Assembly (NCBI GenBank): GCA_013350335.1
Contig: CM023538.1
Coordinates: 59,633,080 to 59,697,079 of the forward strand
Direction of reading: 5' to 3'
Origin: Chimonanthus salicifolius
Taxonomy: Eukaryota > Streptophyta > Magnoliopsida > Laurales > Calycanthaceae
DNA: 64,000 nt
The notes under the pieces were generated by a model. That model had not been told where the DNA came from, searched no databases, and saw only the letters and a list, made by a program, of their open reading frames with translations. Position numbers and translations under genes: made by a program. This document shows positions 23,401-36,800 of this stretch, piece after piece. Within the stretch, counting starts at the first letter, position 1. Each line of letters opens with the position of its first letter.

Positions 23401-26400
23401 GACATAGCTGGAACCATAACAAAATCACCCAAACCAACATGAACTCCTCTATGTCAGCCTTAAGAAATAAAACAGTGTCATTGGCATACTGCAAATGAGT
23501 GATGTCTATCTCCGTATGAGCAACTTGAAACCCATGAATCAGACCCTGCAAAGATACAACATGTAGCATAAGGTGGAGTGACTCTGCAACAATAACATAG
23601 AGGTAGGGAGACAATGGATCTCCTTGCCTGATACCGTTCTCCATTCTAAACAAAGCCTTTGGGATACCATTCACCAACACTGACAAATATGTTGAAGCGA
23701 GACACGAACGAATCCAACTTCTCCACTTATCACCATACCCCATCCTACCCAATACATAATCAAGAAACTCCCAATTCACTTTATCGTAAGCTTTTTGAAT
23801 ATCCAGCTTACAAACCACACCTGGCTCCCTAGATTGGAATCTTGAATGGAGACACTCATGGGCCACCACCACTGAATCCACAATTTTCCTACCTCTAATA
23901 AATGCACTATGATTAGGGGAAATCAGACAAGGAAGCACCACCATCAACCGATGCGCCAAAACTTTTGCTAAAATTTTGTTAGGACTTCCAAGAAGAGAGA
24001 GAGGACAAAAATTGTTTAAGTCTGAAGCACCAGCTTTCTTTGGGATCAAAGAAAGAAAAGAAGCACCCAAATCTTTAGAAATAACACCCCTTTCAAAGAA
24101 CTCATAAACAAAGGCCAAATACTCCGGCCTGACCAACTCTCAAAAATGCTTAAAAAATAGAATTGGAAAGCCATCCGGACCTGGAGCTTTATCCTCACCC
24201 AACTGCCAACCGCCAATTTCACCTCACTTTCCTCAAAAGGAGACTCTAACAACAAAGCTTGGTCTGCAGTAAAAGCCTTAAATGGAAGAGATTCAGGCAC
24301 TATAGGCACATCACATACACTTCCATATAACCTCTTAAAATAATTGACGATTTCCGCACATACCTCACCCCTATTCTTCACTAAATCTCCATCGATAGTA
24401 ATAGAATGAATATAATTCTTGCGTCTTCTAGAACTGACCATTTGATGAAAAAACTTTGTATTTTTATCACCTTCCTTAAGAGGGCATAGCTTTCCTCTTA
24501 AGGCATTCCTTTAACTCAGTCCTCCTGATCAGTTGTTCTTGTGAAAGGTGCCCCCTCCTCCTCTACAGACCAAAGCAACTGCAGTTCCTCCAACCATAAA
24601 GATTCCTGGCGTGAAGAAACCTCTCGACACTGTTTATCCCAAGCCCTCATCTCAGTCCTCAAAAACTTAAGCTTCTGCACAGGCAATACTCCTTCCATCT
24701 TGTCGGGTTAGCTTCCCTCCACCAACGATTAACTAACTCTTGAAACCCAACTTCGTGTGTCCATGCAATTTCAAATCTAAATGGGGAAGGATTCCAAGAG
24801 TCTAAGCATGAATCCAGCAAAATAGGAGTATTGATCAGACACAAGACTAACCCCAACACACTGCACAGACTGATGGAAACACTCCAACCAGCTCACATTC
24901 ACCAAGAATCTATCTAACTTTGCAAGAGAATGATTTTCTTGCATATTAGACCATGTGAAAGTAGGGCCCCCAAAGGTAGGTCAACTAATTCCATCTGATC
25001 AATCCAATTACTAAACCTCTGCATTGGACTCGAAATTCTATGACACCGTTTCCGCTCATCCATTCGACGGACAACATTGAAATCACTACCCACACACCAA
25101 GGGGAGGAAGAGTCTCCTCTAGCAGTTGACAATTCCTTTCAATTCCCTCACTCCGGTCTAAATGCTTACTCTTTTGTACTCCCATGTGTCTCATGTTCTT
25201 GTTGGAGTGTAAAATGTTAAGTTTTGAAAGTGAATTTCAATATATGACCAAAGAAAATGAGATGAATAATGTCTGAGTGAGAGCTGCTATATCTAATTTT
25301 AAAATAAGGTCCATGAAATTGCAAATAATGGTAGATATATAGCACCAAATGCAGAAGTATGGTAGTTTTCTTGCTCTATCTCCATCTTGTTTGTTATATT
25401 ATGTTTGTAAATATTACACAAAACAATGAACTAAGTCAAGTGATCAACTTGTCGAGTCACTTGGTTGACTCGACCTTGTAGTTGACTGAATGCTGGTCCA
25501 AGTTCTAGTTAGAAAACTATGGTGGTATTAAACCACACTATTTCACTACATAATGATCTCAAAATCATCACTTATACATAAATTCTTTGCACTATGCTTG
25601 TTGTGCCAAATCTATGCCCGAATTTGTATACATGCCACTTACCACCATCTTAACGAGGGTGGAAGTTATATCTTTTTTTCTTTTTAGTATTTTAGGTTGG
25701 AGTTAGAACATCACTCATTTTTTAACTTTGGATATGATAGAGTAAAATATTATTCCAATATAATTTGATCAAAGTAATTAATTTTACTGAATTTATGCAA
25801 CTTCAGGGAGCAATATGCCAAATGGAAAGAAGAATGCAAGGAGATGTTTCCCATAGTAGGTAGCGGCAAGCTTATCACAGCGCCTGTAATCTCTGAGGAT
25901 GGGGAGCCAATTCAAGATCCTTTGGTCCTCCTAGAAGCAAACTTAGATGACGGACTTCCATCAACTTCGCAAGCCGATGATGGTGCTAAAAACTCCGATG
26001 TTTCTAATGAAAGTGTGTCGAGAGAGAATTCCTCAAGTGGGTTAGAAATAAGTACCTCTAGTGGTTTAGAAAAGGACACTAAAAATCATGCTCCTTTGGA
26101 CAAGAAAGTCATCCAATGGATGCTCACCCTACATCAAATAGGTATATCTTCATTCATATGATGGCATTTGTTTCTATAGTAATGATTAATCTAATGCTTC
26201 AAGATGTAGAGAGTGATCTACTCACTCTTAAAGTAGAAGTCCATGGTTCTGCAGTTGGTTGACTGATTTGATTGGTAACTATATGGTGGTTTCCCTAATA
26301 TATGTTTCCCATAGGACAGAGATGTTTACTTGGAAAGGGTTTTTTCTCGTATCTGGTCCAACACTTAAAAGGAGCCTTTAAACATCCACCGAAATTCCCT

Positions 26401-29400
26401 AAATTTGCTTGGATTCATTTTCACAAGTGGAAGGGTGTAGTACCATTTCCATAGAAAATTTAGCAGCCTTTTCCTGGCTTATGTATTCTCCAACAAATGC
26501 TAGTGGTCTTTCTTCGCCAAGGATGTCCACCTTTTCTAAGAAAGGCCCCTTCTAGGAGATCATTTCCTTTTCCATGGAAAATGGTATATGAGCCCTAAAA
26601 AAATTTCAAATCAGAAATTAGAACCATCAACACAGCCTTTTTTCCTGTCTACGGCTGTATTTTCTTCTCTACCATCCAACTCTACTCTGTTGATTATTAT
26701 TTTTTTGAACAGTAACAAAAGAAATATTATTAATAGAAGAAAAGAGTACATGTAAATAGTATACAAGGCTTATACCCACACCATAAAGAGAATAGAATAC
26801 AAGACAAAATTACAACATCACCCTAAAAAAAAAACTCAAATCAAGGAAACAAAAAAATGTCGAGGCTTCCATTCCTAGCTTAGCTTGAACGGAGGATATG
26901 CTTAAGGAGCAAATCTCTTGAATCTCCCTAACAATAGGAAAAAAAAAAATTCTAGGTGGTCTCTTTACCCCACTAGCCCTTTTTTTTTTTTTTTGAACAG
27001 TTTACAAGTACAACAAAGAATAGGTCTAAAAGCGATAGACCTTAAAAGAGAAGAACAAGGAAAATAAAGACAAACATCAGGACAAAAACTCGGGACTAAA
27101 TTCTAAAAAGTTGTAATCACTGAAAAAGAAAATTAATGAATCACATGAGGATGTTGATTTAAATTGTACAACAGGCACAACTAATTGATATGCTCCTTTT
27201 AAAAACTCATATTGGTACTTATTTAATTCTACTAACTGCATGAGAAATCATGCCATTGAGCTTTCTTGCTTTGTGGATGGATCTAATTTGCAGCCTTGAG
27301 CTTTTGATCTATGCCTTCATTTATAGCATCATAGTAGAGCCAATGGTCTAACTCTTAAATATATAATCTACTTTGTGCATATTACCACTCTCTAGGCGTG
27401 CAAGTCAGGTTGGGTCAGTTGGGATTGTACCAACCTATAGTCGAGATTTTTTACATGAAAGATGACCAACCTGAGATAATCAACTTTTGGAAACAGACCT
27501 GAACTGAGAAAATACCTGAGAAGAAACTCTAACTTGAGAACCTAATATCTGTTGCTGCCATCACTAACACAATTATGAGACTCTTAGAACAAATGAGCTT
27601 ACTTCAAATTCACCATCATCTTCTTTCTCTTTGTTGTTTTTGTACTCTTCTTTATTTTTAATATAATCTTCTTCGTTACCTCTCAAAAAAAAAAAAAAAA
27701 AAATCACCATCATCTGATGCTATCATCACTGGTATACTGGCCACCAATTTGCTCCTAATACGAAATTAAAAGAAAAAGAACATAAGCTTAACTGAAAGAA
27801 CTAAACGTGACATAAGCTTGACAATGAGAGGTGTCGAGATTGGAGAAGATGAGAGGGGATGGGAGATATGGAGAGATGGGCAGAGAAGGCGAAGGGAAGG
27901 ATGGGAGAGATGGAGAGGTAAAGTTTGGGAGTTAGGGTTTTAATTTTAATGATATATACATGTATATATTGATATCATATAATATATATTATTAAATTCT
28001 TGGTCAGGTCTTGGGTTGTTTTCCCTTTGAGGTGAACTAACCTAAGAAAATTGCAGGTAAATCATGGAACGACCCGACTCTTATCCTGACCCGAGCTATT
28101 TTTAAGTAGATTGAGGTAGGACAGGTTTTAACCTGATCAGACAGACATCCGATGGCTGCTACAGTAGAGTAGGCTTTTTTGGTCTTAAGAAGATCTTGAC
28201 AAATGTCCTGCAGTATTCGAGGTTCAGTGTATCTCTACAGTTTCAGAGAAGATGAGATCTGATGAAAGGAAACATGTTAAGGATATGCCAGATTTGGCAA
28301 ATCCTCTCTAAGAGCTGTATCTTTTGACAGAGTTGGATTAGGTTTCTTTTCTCTTTTCCCAGTTGGATGATCCACGAACTGGCATTGGCAAGAGTGCTAC
28401 CTAGTGGGACTGAAAGCCTGGCCACCCTAAGATATGGGAGTTTCTTTACTTATTTGTCTAGTGATTAGAAGACATTTACATGGGTTATAATGAATTCTGT
28501 CCACTCCCATCATTGATTAAAAAAAAAAACCTGTCATGTTCAAATTTCTGTATTTGTTACTTTGCTTCTTTATCGTAATAGCATTTTTTGTATTCCTTTC
28601 TTATTACATACTTCTGGTCTTCCATAATTTTCCAAAGGAAAATGCTAAACTTACCCTCTAGTTATATTGTTTATACCCTATTCTGATGTGGCAAGTCATT
28701 CGATTGATATCTTAACTAACTCTTAAAAGTCCAACCAATTCTAACTTGCCACATGAGCATGAAGGTATAAAAGTATACAATTTGAGGGTATGTGTAGCGT
28801 CTCCTTTTTTTTTTTAATATGTTCTCAGTTATATACATATGTTTTTGATATATAATTAATTAATTAATTGTTTTTTGTGTTAGGTCTTGATGTGCTTCGC
28901 ACTGACAGGTCGTTGGTGTTCTATGTGAAGCAAGAAAATTTGTCAAAACTTTGGGATATTCTTGCAGTTTATGCCTGGGTTGATACAGATGTTGGTTATT
29001 GTCAAGGTGAGTGATGATAGGCTCATGATGCTTTTGGGTAACGAATAGAATTATATATATCTCAATTTAGTTGATGAAAAAGTCACCTAGACATCTATAG
29101 TTCAGTAATTCGTTATGATTGTGTAAGCATCTTCGATGTATTATTTTGCTTCTATTGCTATCAAACAGCAGATGCTGTGTACCAGTGATGGGCACCATCT
29201 AATGAATATGCCCCACTCTGGATAGGCCAGATGTACTGTTTGGGTCTCTTTAAACTCTTCTATTTGGAGAGGAAACACAATCTTTGTCTTGAAAGTTATT
29301 CGATGTGTAACACACTAGATCTGCACACTGAGATAAATCAAAATGAAGTTCCTCTAACACAACCAAGGAGAAGATGGGAAAGATTTAAAAGATGAGAGAA

Positions 29401-31630
29401 CATACTAGAAAGATTTTGTTTTCAACCACACGGGTAGCTCATTTGGCTTGAGTTTCTAGGATTAGACTAGAGATCTTAGGTTCGACTCCTCCCGGGCTTA
29501 CCCTGATAGATGGAGCTTGCAGGTGGCTTCATGTATCCTGGGGATTAGACTCACCTCCAATGTGGGGTGGGATACCCCACGATAATCACAAAAAAGGTGC
29601 TCATGTTTTCTCTTTCCCAGTGAAGAACACCAATAAAGGTAGATAATCGGTTTTGAACTGTAAATGTGGAAAAGATCATAGAAGAGAAAAGGGTGAATAT
29701 ATGAAAAGATTGAAAAGAAAGAGAAAAACCAGAGGTAGAATATGTTCATCACTAAGAGCATAATTGAGTAAACGTGTTTGCATTACAAAAAGAAAACAAA
29801 TCATATATAGATTACACCCCAAAACATCCACTTCTGCAACCCTGTCAAGTTAGAGGCTAAATATCTATGGTCAACTTGCCTAAAACTCATATAGCCTCAT
29901 TTTTCTTTCTGAGAACTCTAATAAACAAGTCTGCCAGTTGATTTCTGACGTAAGATGTTAAGGACAAATTATGATTGCAGTCACCTTCTCTCAGATGGAA
30001 AGGTATTCAACTTTATTATAGTCTCTCAGTGATACATAAGGCTTCTTCATTATCCCCATGTAATCTCATAAAAAAATTCTATCTATGAGCATGTCCTCCA
30101 ACAATGTTTCTCCCCACATCACTTCTAAAGCCCCTGAACCATTGCATTATGCTCTGCCTCAGCATTCATCTAACCTCAATATTCAGTTTCTCAGTTTTCC
30201 ATTTCACTAAATCTCCTCTTATAAATCTAAAATAGCTAGACGTCAACTTTCCATCATTCTGACAATCAGCATAGTCAATGTCGAAGAAACCCCTGCATCT
30301 AGATGCTTATATTTTAACATTAAAAGATAGAATTAGAAATTTATGCATTAGAAGAACTCTAAAGGTCACCAAATAGTCAAAATGAGGAATGCCATTTATG
30401 ATGGCTTGAATATGTACATAGAAGATCAAAAACTGCCCCAACATCAAGAATTGGAAGATTAGAGATAGAAGGTACTGGAAGGGGGAGACCTTTATAACAC
30501 TAGGATCAAGTTATGAGAAAAATGTTAGATTGTAGAGTAACAAAAAAAAATTGATTTTTCAGAGTATAGTGGAAATATAAAACTCAAAAAACTGATCCTA
30601 GATAGATAGGAAAGTGACATGATGATGATGTCCTAATGCTAATATTTTGGATAAAGCAAAAGTTTTTTTTCGGGGAAGATTTCTTTACGATTTTATGGAT
30701 ATCTGTGGAGCATGAGGACAGGTGAATGAATTGACTAAAAATTCCAACTAACAAGAAATAGTTGGTGTTATAAGCTATATCAACTTTCCAACGTTGGTCT
30801 GCAGGAACGTTGACTCATTTGTGGTCTATAGTATAGCTTAGAGGTTTGGACTACTACTATACAGATTGGATTAGACTAGAATTGTTATGGTATCTTTGAT
30901 TGTAATTCTTGATTGAGTTTTGATTGAGCATGCATCTCTATCCATGGGAAAATATTTCAAATAAATGGAGATTTCAGTCACATTCACATAAACTCATTCT
31001 TCCTCTCCCATTTCAGATTTTCACCCCTCCATTTTCTTATTTTTAATTCTTAAATTGAAAGATGATTCCTTTAAATTAAAATATGCTTTGGTATTTCATT
31101 TCAAATCATAATAGATATGAGGTACTAAGTTCCTTATATGATATCACAATTGTTTACTTTTAAATATATTTATAAGTTCTAAAATATGTGACTTTTATGA
31201 CATTGGCAAACAGGCATGAGTGATCTTTGCTCTCCTATGATAATCCTTCTTGACGATGAAGCAGATGCATTTTGGTGCTTTGAACGTTTGATGCGTAGAT
31301 TGGTACTTATTTTCTAGTTCTCAAAATTTTTACTTCTTGCTCAGCCAAAAAAAAGGTTCTTTTCTAGTTATTGTAGTTCGGAAGAACCATAATACTGCTT
31401 GTGAAAGATTTTATGATATCATAACTCCTCCAATGTTTCATAAAACCTCCTTCACTAAGTGATTTTTATTGGACTTTTTTGTCTATCATTTTCATATATT
31501 AGTGTGCACTTTCCTCATCCATTTAACTTTCCTTCTTATTTCATTTACTAGTTTTTTTTATTAATATTAGCCTAGCCAATATGCAATTCTAGTTTCCACG
31601 TAGTGATCAAATTATTCATAATAATCGTCG

Positions 31631-31677
<47 letters not shown>

Positions 31678-33844
31678 GCTTTTGTGTTATCTATTTGGGA
31701 TCTACTTTCCAAGTTCTAATTTCCTCTCATCCCCATCTACAATAATTTTCTCCCTCACCTATATTCTATCATGTCTTGTCTTGCCACCTCAATCATTGCA
31801 CAACCTCCTTATTTTCCTAGTGCCTTATACTTGTAGGCTCTTTACATTTTGTATTGGATTGTTTCTAGTATGTTACAAGTGTGCTAAATCATTTCAATTA
31901 GCATTCCTCATCTTTTCTTCTGTTGGAGGATCCTTTAAGGCTTAAGCTTCCTCTTATACACTCTTCTCTAATTCTTTTTTTTGTTACACCACAATATGAA
32001 TCATCCTCATAAACATAGCAATTTTCCATCCATCTATCATTGACTTTGGTATTACATTTTCATCCTACCTTATAAAAAACCATATTCTCTATAATCTATC
32101 ATGTCCTTTGTTACCTCTTCAATCCAATTTTTTTTTGTTAAGGCCTCCTTCTCGTAGTACCTTGCAGTTCTAACTCTTCACTTCTTCATGGTGGGGCTGT
32201 TTTTTTTTTTTTTTTGAAAGGTAACTTCATTAATCAAAAAGGAAACAAGAAAGACGTAGAAAGGCATCCCAAAAGCAACCCACCATACGAAACAAACTAC
32301 AAAAACCCCTCCCAACCCATTACAAGAATTTAGTTACATTTTTTGTAGATAGAGGCAACCCCTAACGTTCCATCTCATCAGAAGCTGAGTTAGCTGACCG
32401 AGGAGCCCAAGCAATCTTAAATCATAAGCCACAATGGAATGCCGAATCCTTTCGATTTTGTCTAAAAATATCACGAACTAAGAGATCTCAATGCCCACCC
32501 AACAACTACCTTAGAATCCCCTTCACCAAACTCCCATGAACTCCTAACTTGTAACGACCCTACCCCAACTTCCCAGTGTGATATTGTCCGCTTTGGACCC
32601 ACTATGGCCTCACGGTTTTGCTTTGGACCCTAGCCCACATGGCCAAGCCCAAAAGGCTTCACACATGGGAGAAGGGGGCTTCCCTCATATTAACACCTAA
32701 TCCACCCACCTCACTACCGATGTGGAACTTTCTTTGAGGTGAGTGGGGGTATTACATAACTCTTCCAGCTCCAAGATGCCTCTTCATAAAGCAAACAATT
32801 TCACCTCAAGAACTGAGCCATTAGGAATTAGACCAGCATAGGAAAAAATTGTAGCCCCTACGTCGTTACAAATGACCCCACCATAACCTGCAAGACCAAT
32901 TTCTTGCATTTAGCTGCCGTCAAAATTAAACTTTAGAAGCCCAACTGATGACAGAGACCAAGAAACTTGAAGCCTATTATCCAAATGCAACATAGCAGAA
33001 TCCACTGAAGCCCAATCCCTACACACTTCCGAAATAGATATACCCCGGAACTTCATCAACCCAACCAACCACAAAGCCGCTCTAAACTTAATAACATAAA
33101 GAAGATACGAAACAAAGCACTCCTTGCCTTGAAAAATCCTTTTATTTCTTTCTAACCAAACAATACTCAGAACTGTCACATTCCAAAGACTACAACGAAA
33201 AGAACTACCTATCACCACCACCTCTTCATTGAATAACTCACTCCATGCTTGAGGAAGACAAAAACCAATACCCAACAGCTGAAAAAAGTGCATCCAAATC
33301 TGATGAGAGAACCAACAATGAAGTAACAAATGATTTACCAATTCAGCATTAGCTAAGTACAATGGACAAGCATTTACAATAATAATCTTTCGTAACCGCA
33401 GATTATCAATAGTCAAATATTCTCTAATCCAGCCAGCAGCCCAACACCTTAACCTTTAGAGGAGAAACACCCACAATGGTGGGGCTGTTTTTGGTTCTCT
33501 ACATATGTGCCCAGATCATCTTTAGTGGAATTACCTCATTCGCAATCTATTGGGACACCATTAGGTTCCTTCACACATCCTCCTTGGCATATGCATCCCA
33601 CTAACCACTACTTTATCTTCTTTATCACTCAAAAATTTGGCTCCTTTTAACATTGCAGGTCTTGTTGTTGTAAAGAGACTCCTGTAATTAACATTAAACC
33701 TTTTATCACACGACACTCTACTAGCTTGCCTACACTTGACACACCTCAAATCCATCCTATTGGCTATATCTAAATTAGATCCTCCTTTTTGGTTATACAG
33801 ATGTACCTAAATCATTTTCAATTTTAATTGATTGATGAACTTTC

Positions 33845-33879
<35 letters not shown>

Positions 33880-36800
33880 ATTCATCCCCACTCTATAAGA
33901 CACTAAAGTTTCACTCCATATGGTCAATCATTGTTCTGCCAGTTCTCAAACTGTTGGTTTGTAAAACCTTCCTCAGTCTATTATTTAATATGCTTCTTGT
34001 CTTACTACTTAGAGGTCTATCATCTATAGATAACATACACGCTGGACATTTGTCTTGGATTTCTAATGTTTAGTAGTCTATAATTAAGATGAATAATTCA
34101 TTATCGTTATTACCACCATTCTGGCCATATGCCAATCTATCAGAGGCCTTTAAAGTTCCATGATGCAATCTATCCTGTAAAAGATAATATTTTTGTTGCT
34201 CCATATTCATCATGTCTTTCTTAAACCCATCAATCCATGTTTTGAAGTCCTCAAAATAGATCCCTTAATAAAGTTCAACTCCAACTTGAACTTTATCATC
34301 TCTCCATGCACTACTACTTCAATGACAGTTGTCTCTTTTTTGTGCATCTGCTGTGTAGTCTCAACATATGCATTACAAATTCATTTCACGTTCAATGTTT
34401 GCCATATTAATTGTCTTGACACTATCATAGGCATGGGCCCATTTCAATAAAAGTCATGTATAAATTTTTCCTTCTCTCTAAACATTTTTTTGAGAGGTAA
34501 AAATAAAATTTCATTAAAAAAGAAACAGAATTGGTCTAAAAGGATTAGACCAAAGACAAAAGAGCAGCAAAAAAACTACAATAGATCCCAACTCTCAAAT
34601 ACAAAAACCGCCAGAAGCCGAGTTGTTAAAGGACACATTCCAATGTTTTCTTGCAATGTCAAGCTCTCCTTGAATTCATGAGATGGAAGTAAACTGCTGG
34701 GGCTGTTTGGTAGGCTAGAATTCTTGAGTGAAATTGGAATTTTGTGGAGTTTCATAATTCTCACCATACTATGAGATGGAAGTAGACTGCTGGGGCTGTT
34801 TGGTAGGCTAGAATTCTCGAGTGAAATTGGATTTTTGTGGAGTTTCATAATTCTCACCATACTATGGTGGAACTATGATGTCTCCCCCTTCCCGCCCGCC
34901 CCCCCCCCCCCCACCACCCCACCCACCACCCGGCCACAGAAAAAATGATATATAGATCTCATCTTGAAGTGCATTAGTGTAGAATTTTAATGTCTCAACT
35001 ACTTTATTTATAGAGATTCATGTATTCAAGCAATCCAGCTAATATTTAAGATTCTCACATTTCAATCGCTTCTAGAGCCAAGTTGAAATGCATAACTTAG
35101 ACCACTCCTTTGGAGGAGTTGCAGGCTGTCTCAGAGTGTCCTTTTTTGAGTTTTGAAGGAGAGCATTGGCATAGGCTAAGTGGGTGTCTTTCCTTTGTTC
35201 CTTTGACAGTCTTCTTGGTTCATTGCTTTCCCTGTTGCTTTTTTTGGAAGCTTTATTTCCTTCTTGTGTTTTGTATTGAGCATTCCTTGTGCCTTTTCTT
35301 TATTTATATAGTTATCATTTCAAAGGGAATAAGGGAACAAAGCCTACCAAACATAAATGGCTACTGTGGGAAATCTTGAATTCCAGAATCAGTGGAATTT
35401 TCTAATTCAGAATTTGAAGAATTGTTAGTTCTACTGGAATTTCTATAAAAAAGGATGGTGTTCCATTATCTCCCTGTCATAGGATATTTACTTATTTGAC
35501 AAGTTTTGACTTTTATCGTCACTTCGTTTCCTACTCAAGGCTAGTGTAACTCATTCCTTCTTCCAATTATTTATGAAAATGCAAACATTTCTTGTGGACA
35601 AGACACCAGTTTTATGTATCTATATACATTACATCTAGAAATGAAGTGTGTCCAGTGCAACTGGAGCACTGTAACTTAAAGTGCTCACCATTGTGCTTTG
35701 ATAATTGAACTGTACTCAAGTCAGTTACAGTCATCCTTTTTCTTTTCTCCAGTACTTTATGGACCACCATGCAGGAATTATGTCATTAGATGATGTTTTG
35801 TCTATTCTTACATTTTTCCTGTCTTTTACATTGATCCTCCAAGCAGTGATGGAATGATTAATGGGAACCATAAGCAATCCAAGCTAGTTCCCATAAAATG
35901 CTTGGTTCAAATTGGTTATTAATAGCCTTCTATTTCATAAGCTGTTGGTTAGATGAGTTGGCTTATTTGATTGATGTACTCTTGTCTGTGAACAGAGAGA
36001 TGGATGAAATAAACTCTGGATTGATTGAATGTGCTTTCTGTCTGTTCCTACAGTTAGTGTAAGAGAATGCTCATAAAATCTTGTGCATATTGCATTAATC
36101 CACTACATATATATTGAATAGAGAAAGTACATGGGTAAGCTTGGATTGACAGATCCAACATTAAGAGATCATAATACCTTGTTTGAGAGAGAATCAAATC
36201 TATCTTAATATGTCCTAATACCCCATTCAAAGTCAATCCCCTTTGAGTTTGAATTAATTTAACTAAACGTTCAAATGGTTGGATGGTGCCATCTTATGGA
36301 GTGGAAGTAAATTAACGACATGGATGTGATTGACTGGAGCAAATGATGGAATCAATCTCTATAGTTTTTTTATCCAATGGCAAACAGAAGAGCTGATCAA
36401 GAAACCTAAGATCAAATCTCTTAATAAAATATCTAAATTGTTGCCACATCGATCAGATCTAAGGAGCATGTGGCCCAAACTGAGCCACAAATAGATAGGT
36501 GCAAGATCTACCATGCACAAACAGATTCCTGATCCATTGGTTAAGAACCGAGCTAATCAGATCAGGACAACAGACACTGGCGATAGTGATGACGATGATG
36601 ACAATGGCAACAATGATGGGATTGCTGATGAGCATATGGTGCAGGTGAAAACCATATCGAAGATGGGAACAACACAGGGAGCTGAAAACAAATCTAGACC
36701 CTGTTGCTGATTTTCTTTCTTCCTTTTCTTAGTTCCTCTGAACTGTAATCGAACCATTGGATGGAAGGGATGAATGATGGTAAAATGGAGCTGATCTCAT

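Larger units (their letters stand above)
21327..25158 (-). mobile_element. LINE with RT and RNase H, 5'-truncated, 17-bp TSD
   Basis: Exact duplications TAAATGCTTACTCTTTT at 21310-21326 and 25159-25175 bound it, with poly(A) (T-run on plus) at 21327. Minus-strand order: endonuclease end (SDFNVVRRMDERKR, about 25090), linker, RT (23369-24136; FIRGRKI, CKLDIQKAYDKVNWEF, GIRQGDPLSPYL, then YANDT), thumb region (SYLGLPL, 23045-23368), zf-RVT region (22064-22915) and RNase H (KLNFDGS, 21516-22019). The catalytic YADD is YAND and frames are broken, so it is inactive. It lies antisense in TBC intron 3. Confidence 0.93.
19811..25806 (+). other. TBC intron 3 (6.0 kb)
   Basis: Mostly an antisense LINE (21327-25158). 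The flanks hold a (CT)n run at 20399-20428 and otherwise unremarkable AT-rich DNA. Confidence 0.85.
26142..28883 (+). other. TBC intron 4 (2.7 kb)
   Basis: Contains antisense LINE-tail-like segments near 26700 and 26980 (T-run then GAACAGT...AACAAAG), a short LINE tail at 27622 and a MITE at 28639. No host coding signal. Confidence 0.7.

Noticed and set aside
27395..28155. hAT element with ends TAGGCGTGCAAGTCAGG and GATCAGACAGACATCC
   Set aside because: The ends only partly match and no 8-bp duplication was found.
34697..35354. hAT MITE bounded by TGTTTGGTAGGCT and its complement
   Set aside because: Only about 13 bp match and there is no flanking duplication; the motif also recurs in the tandem repeat.
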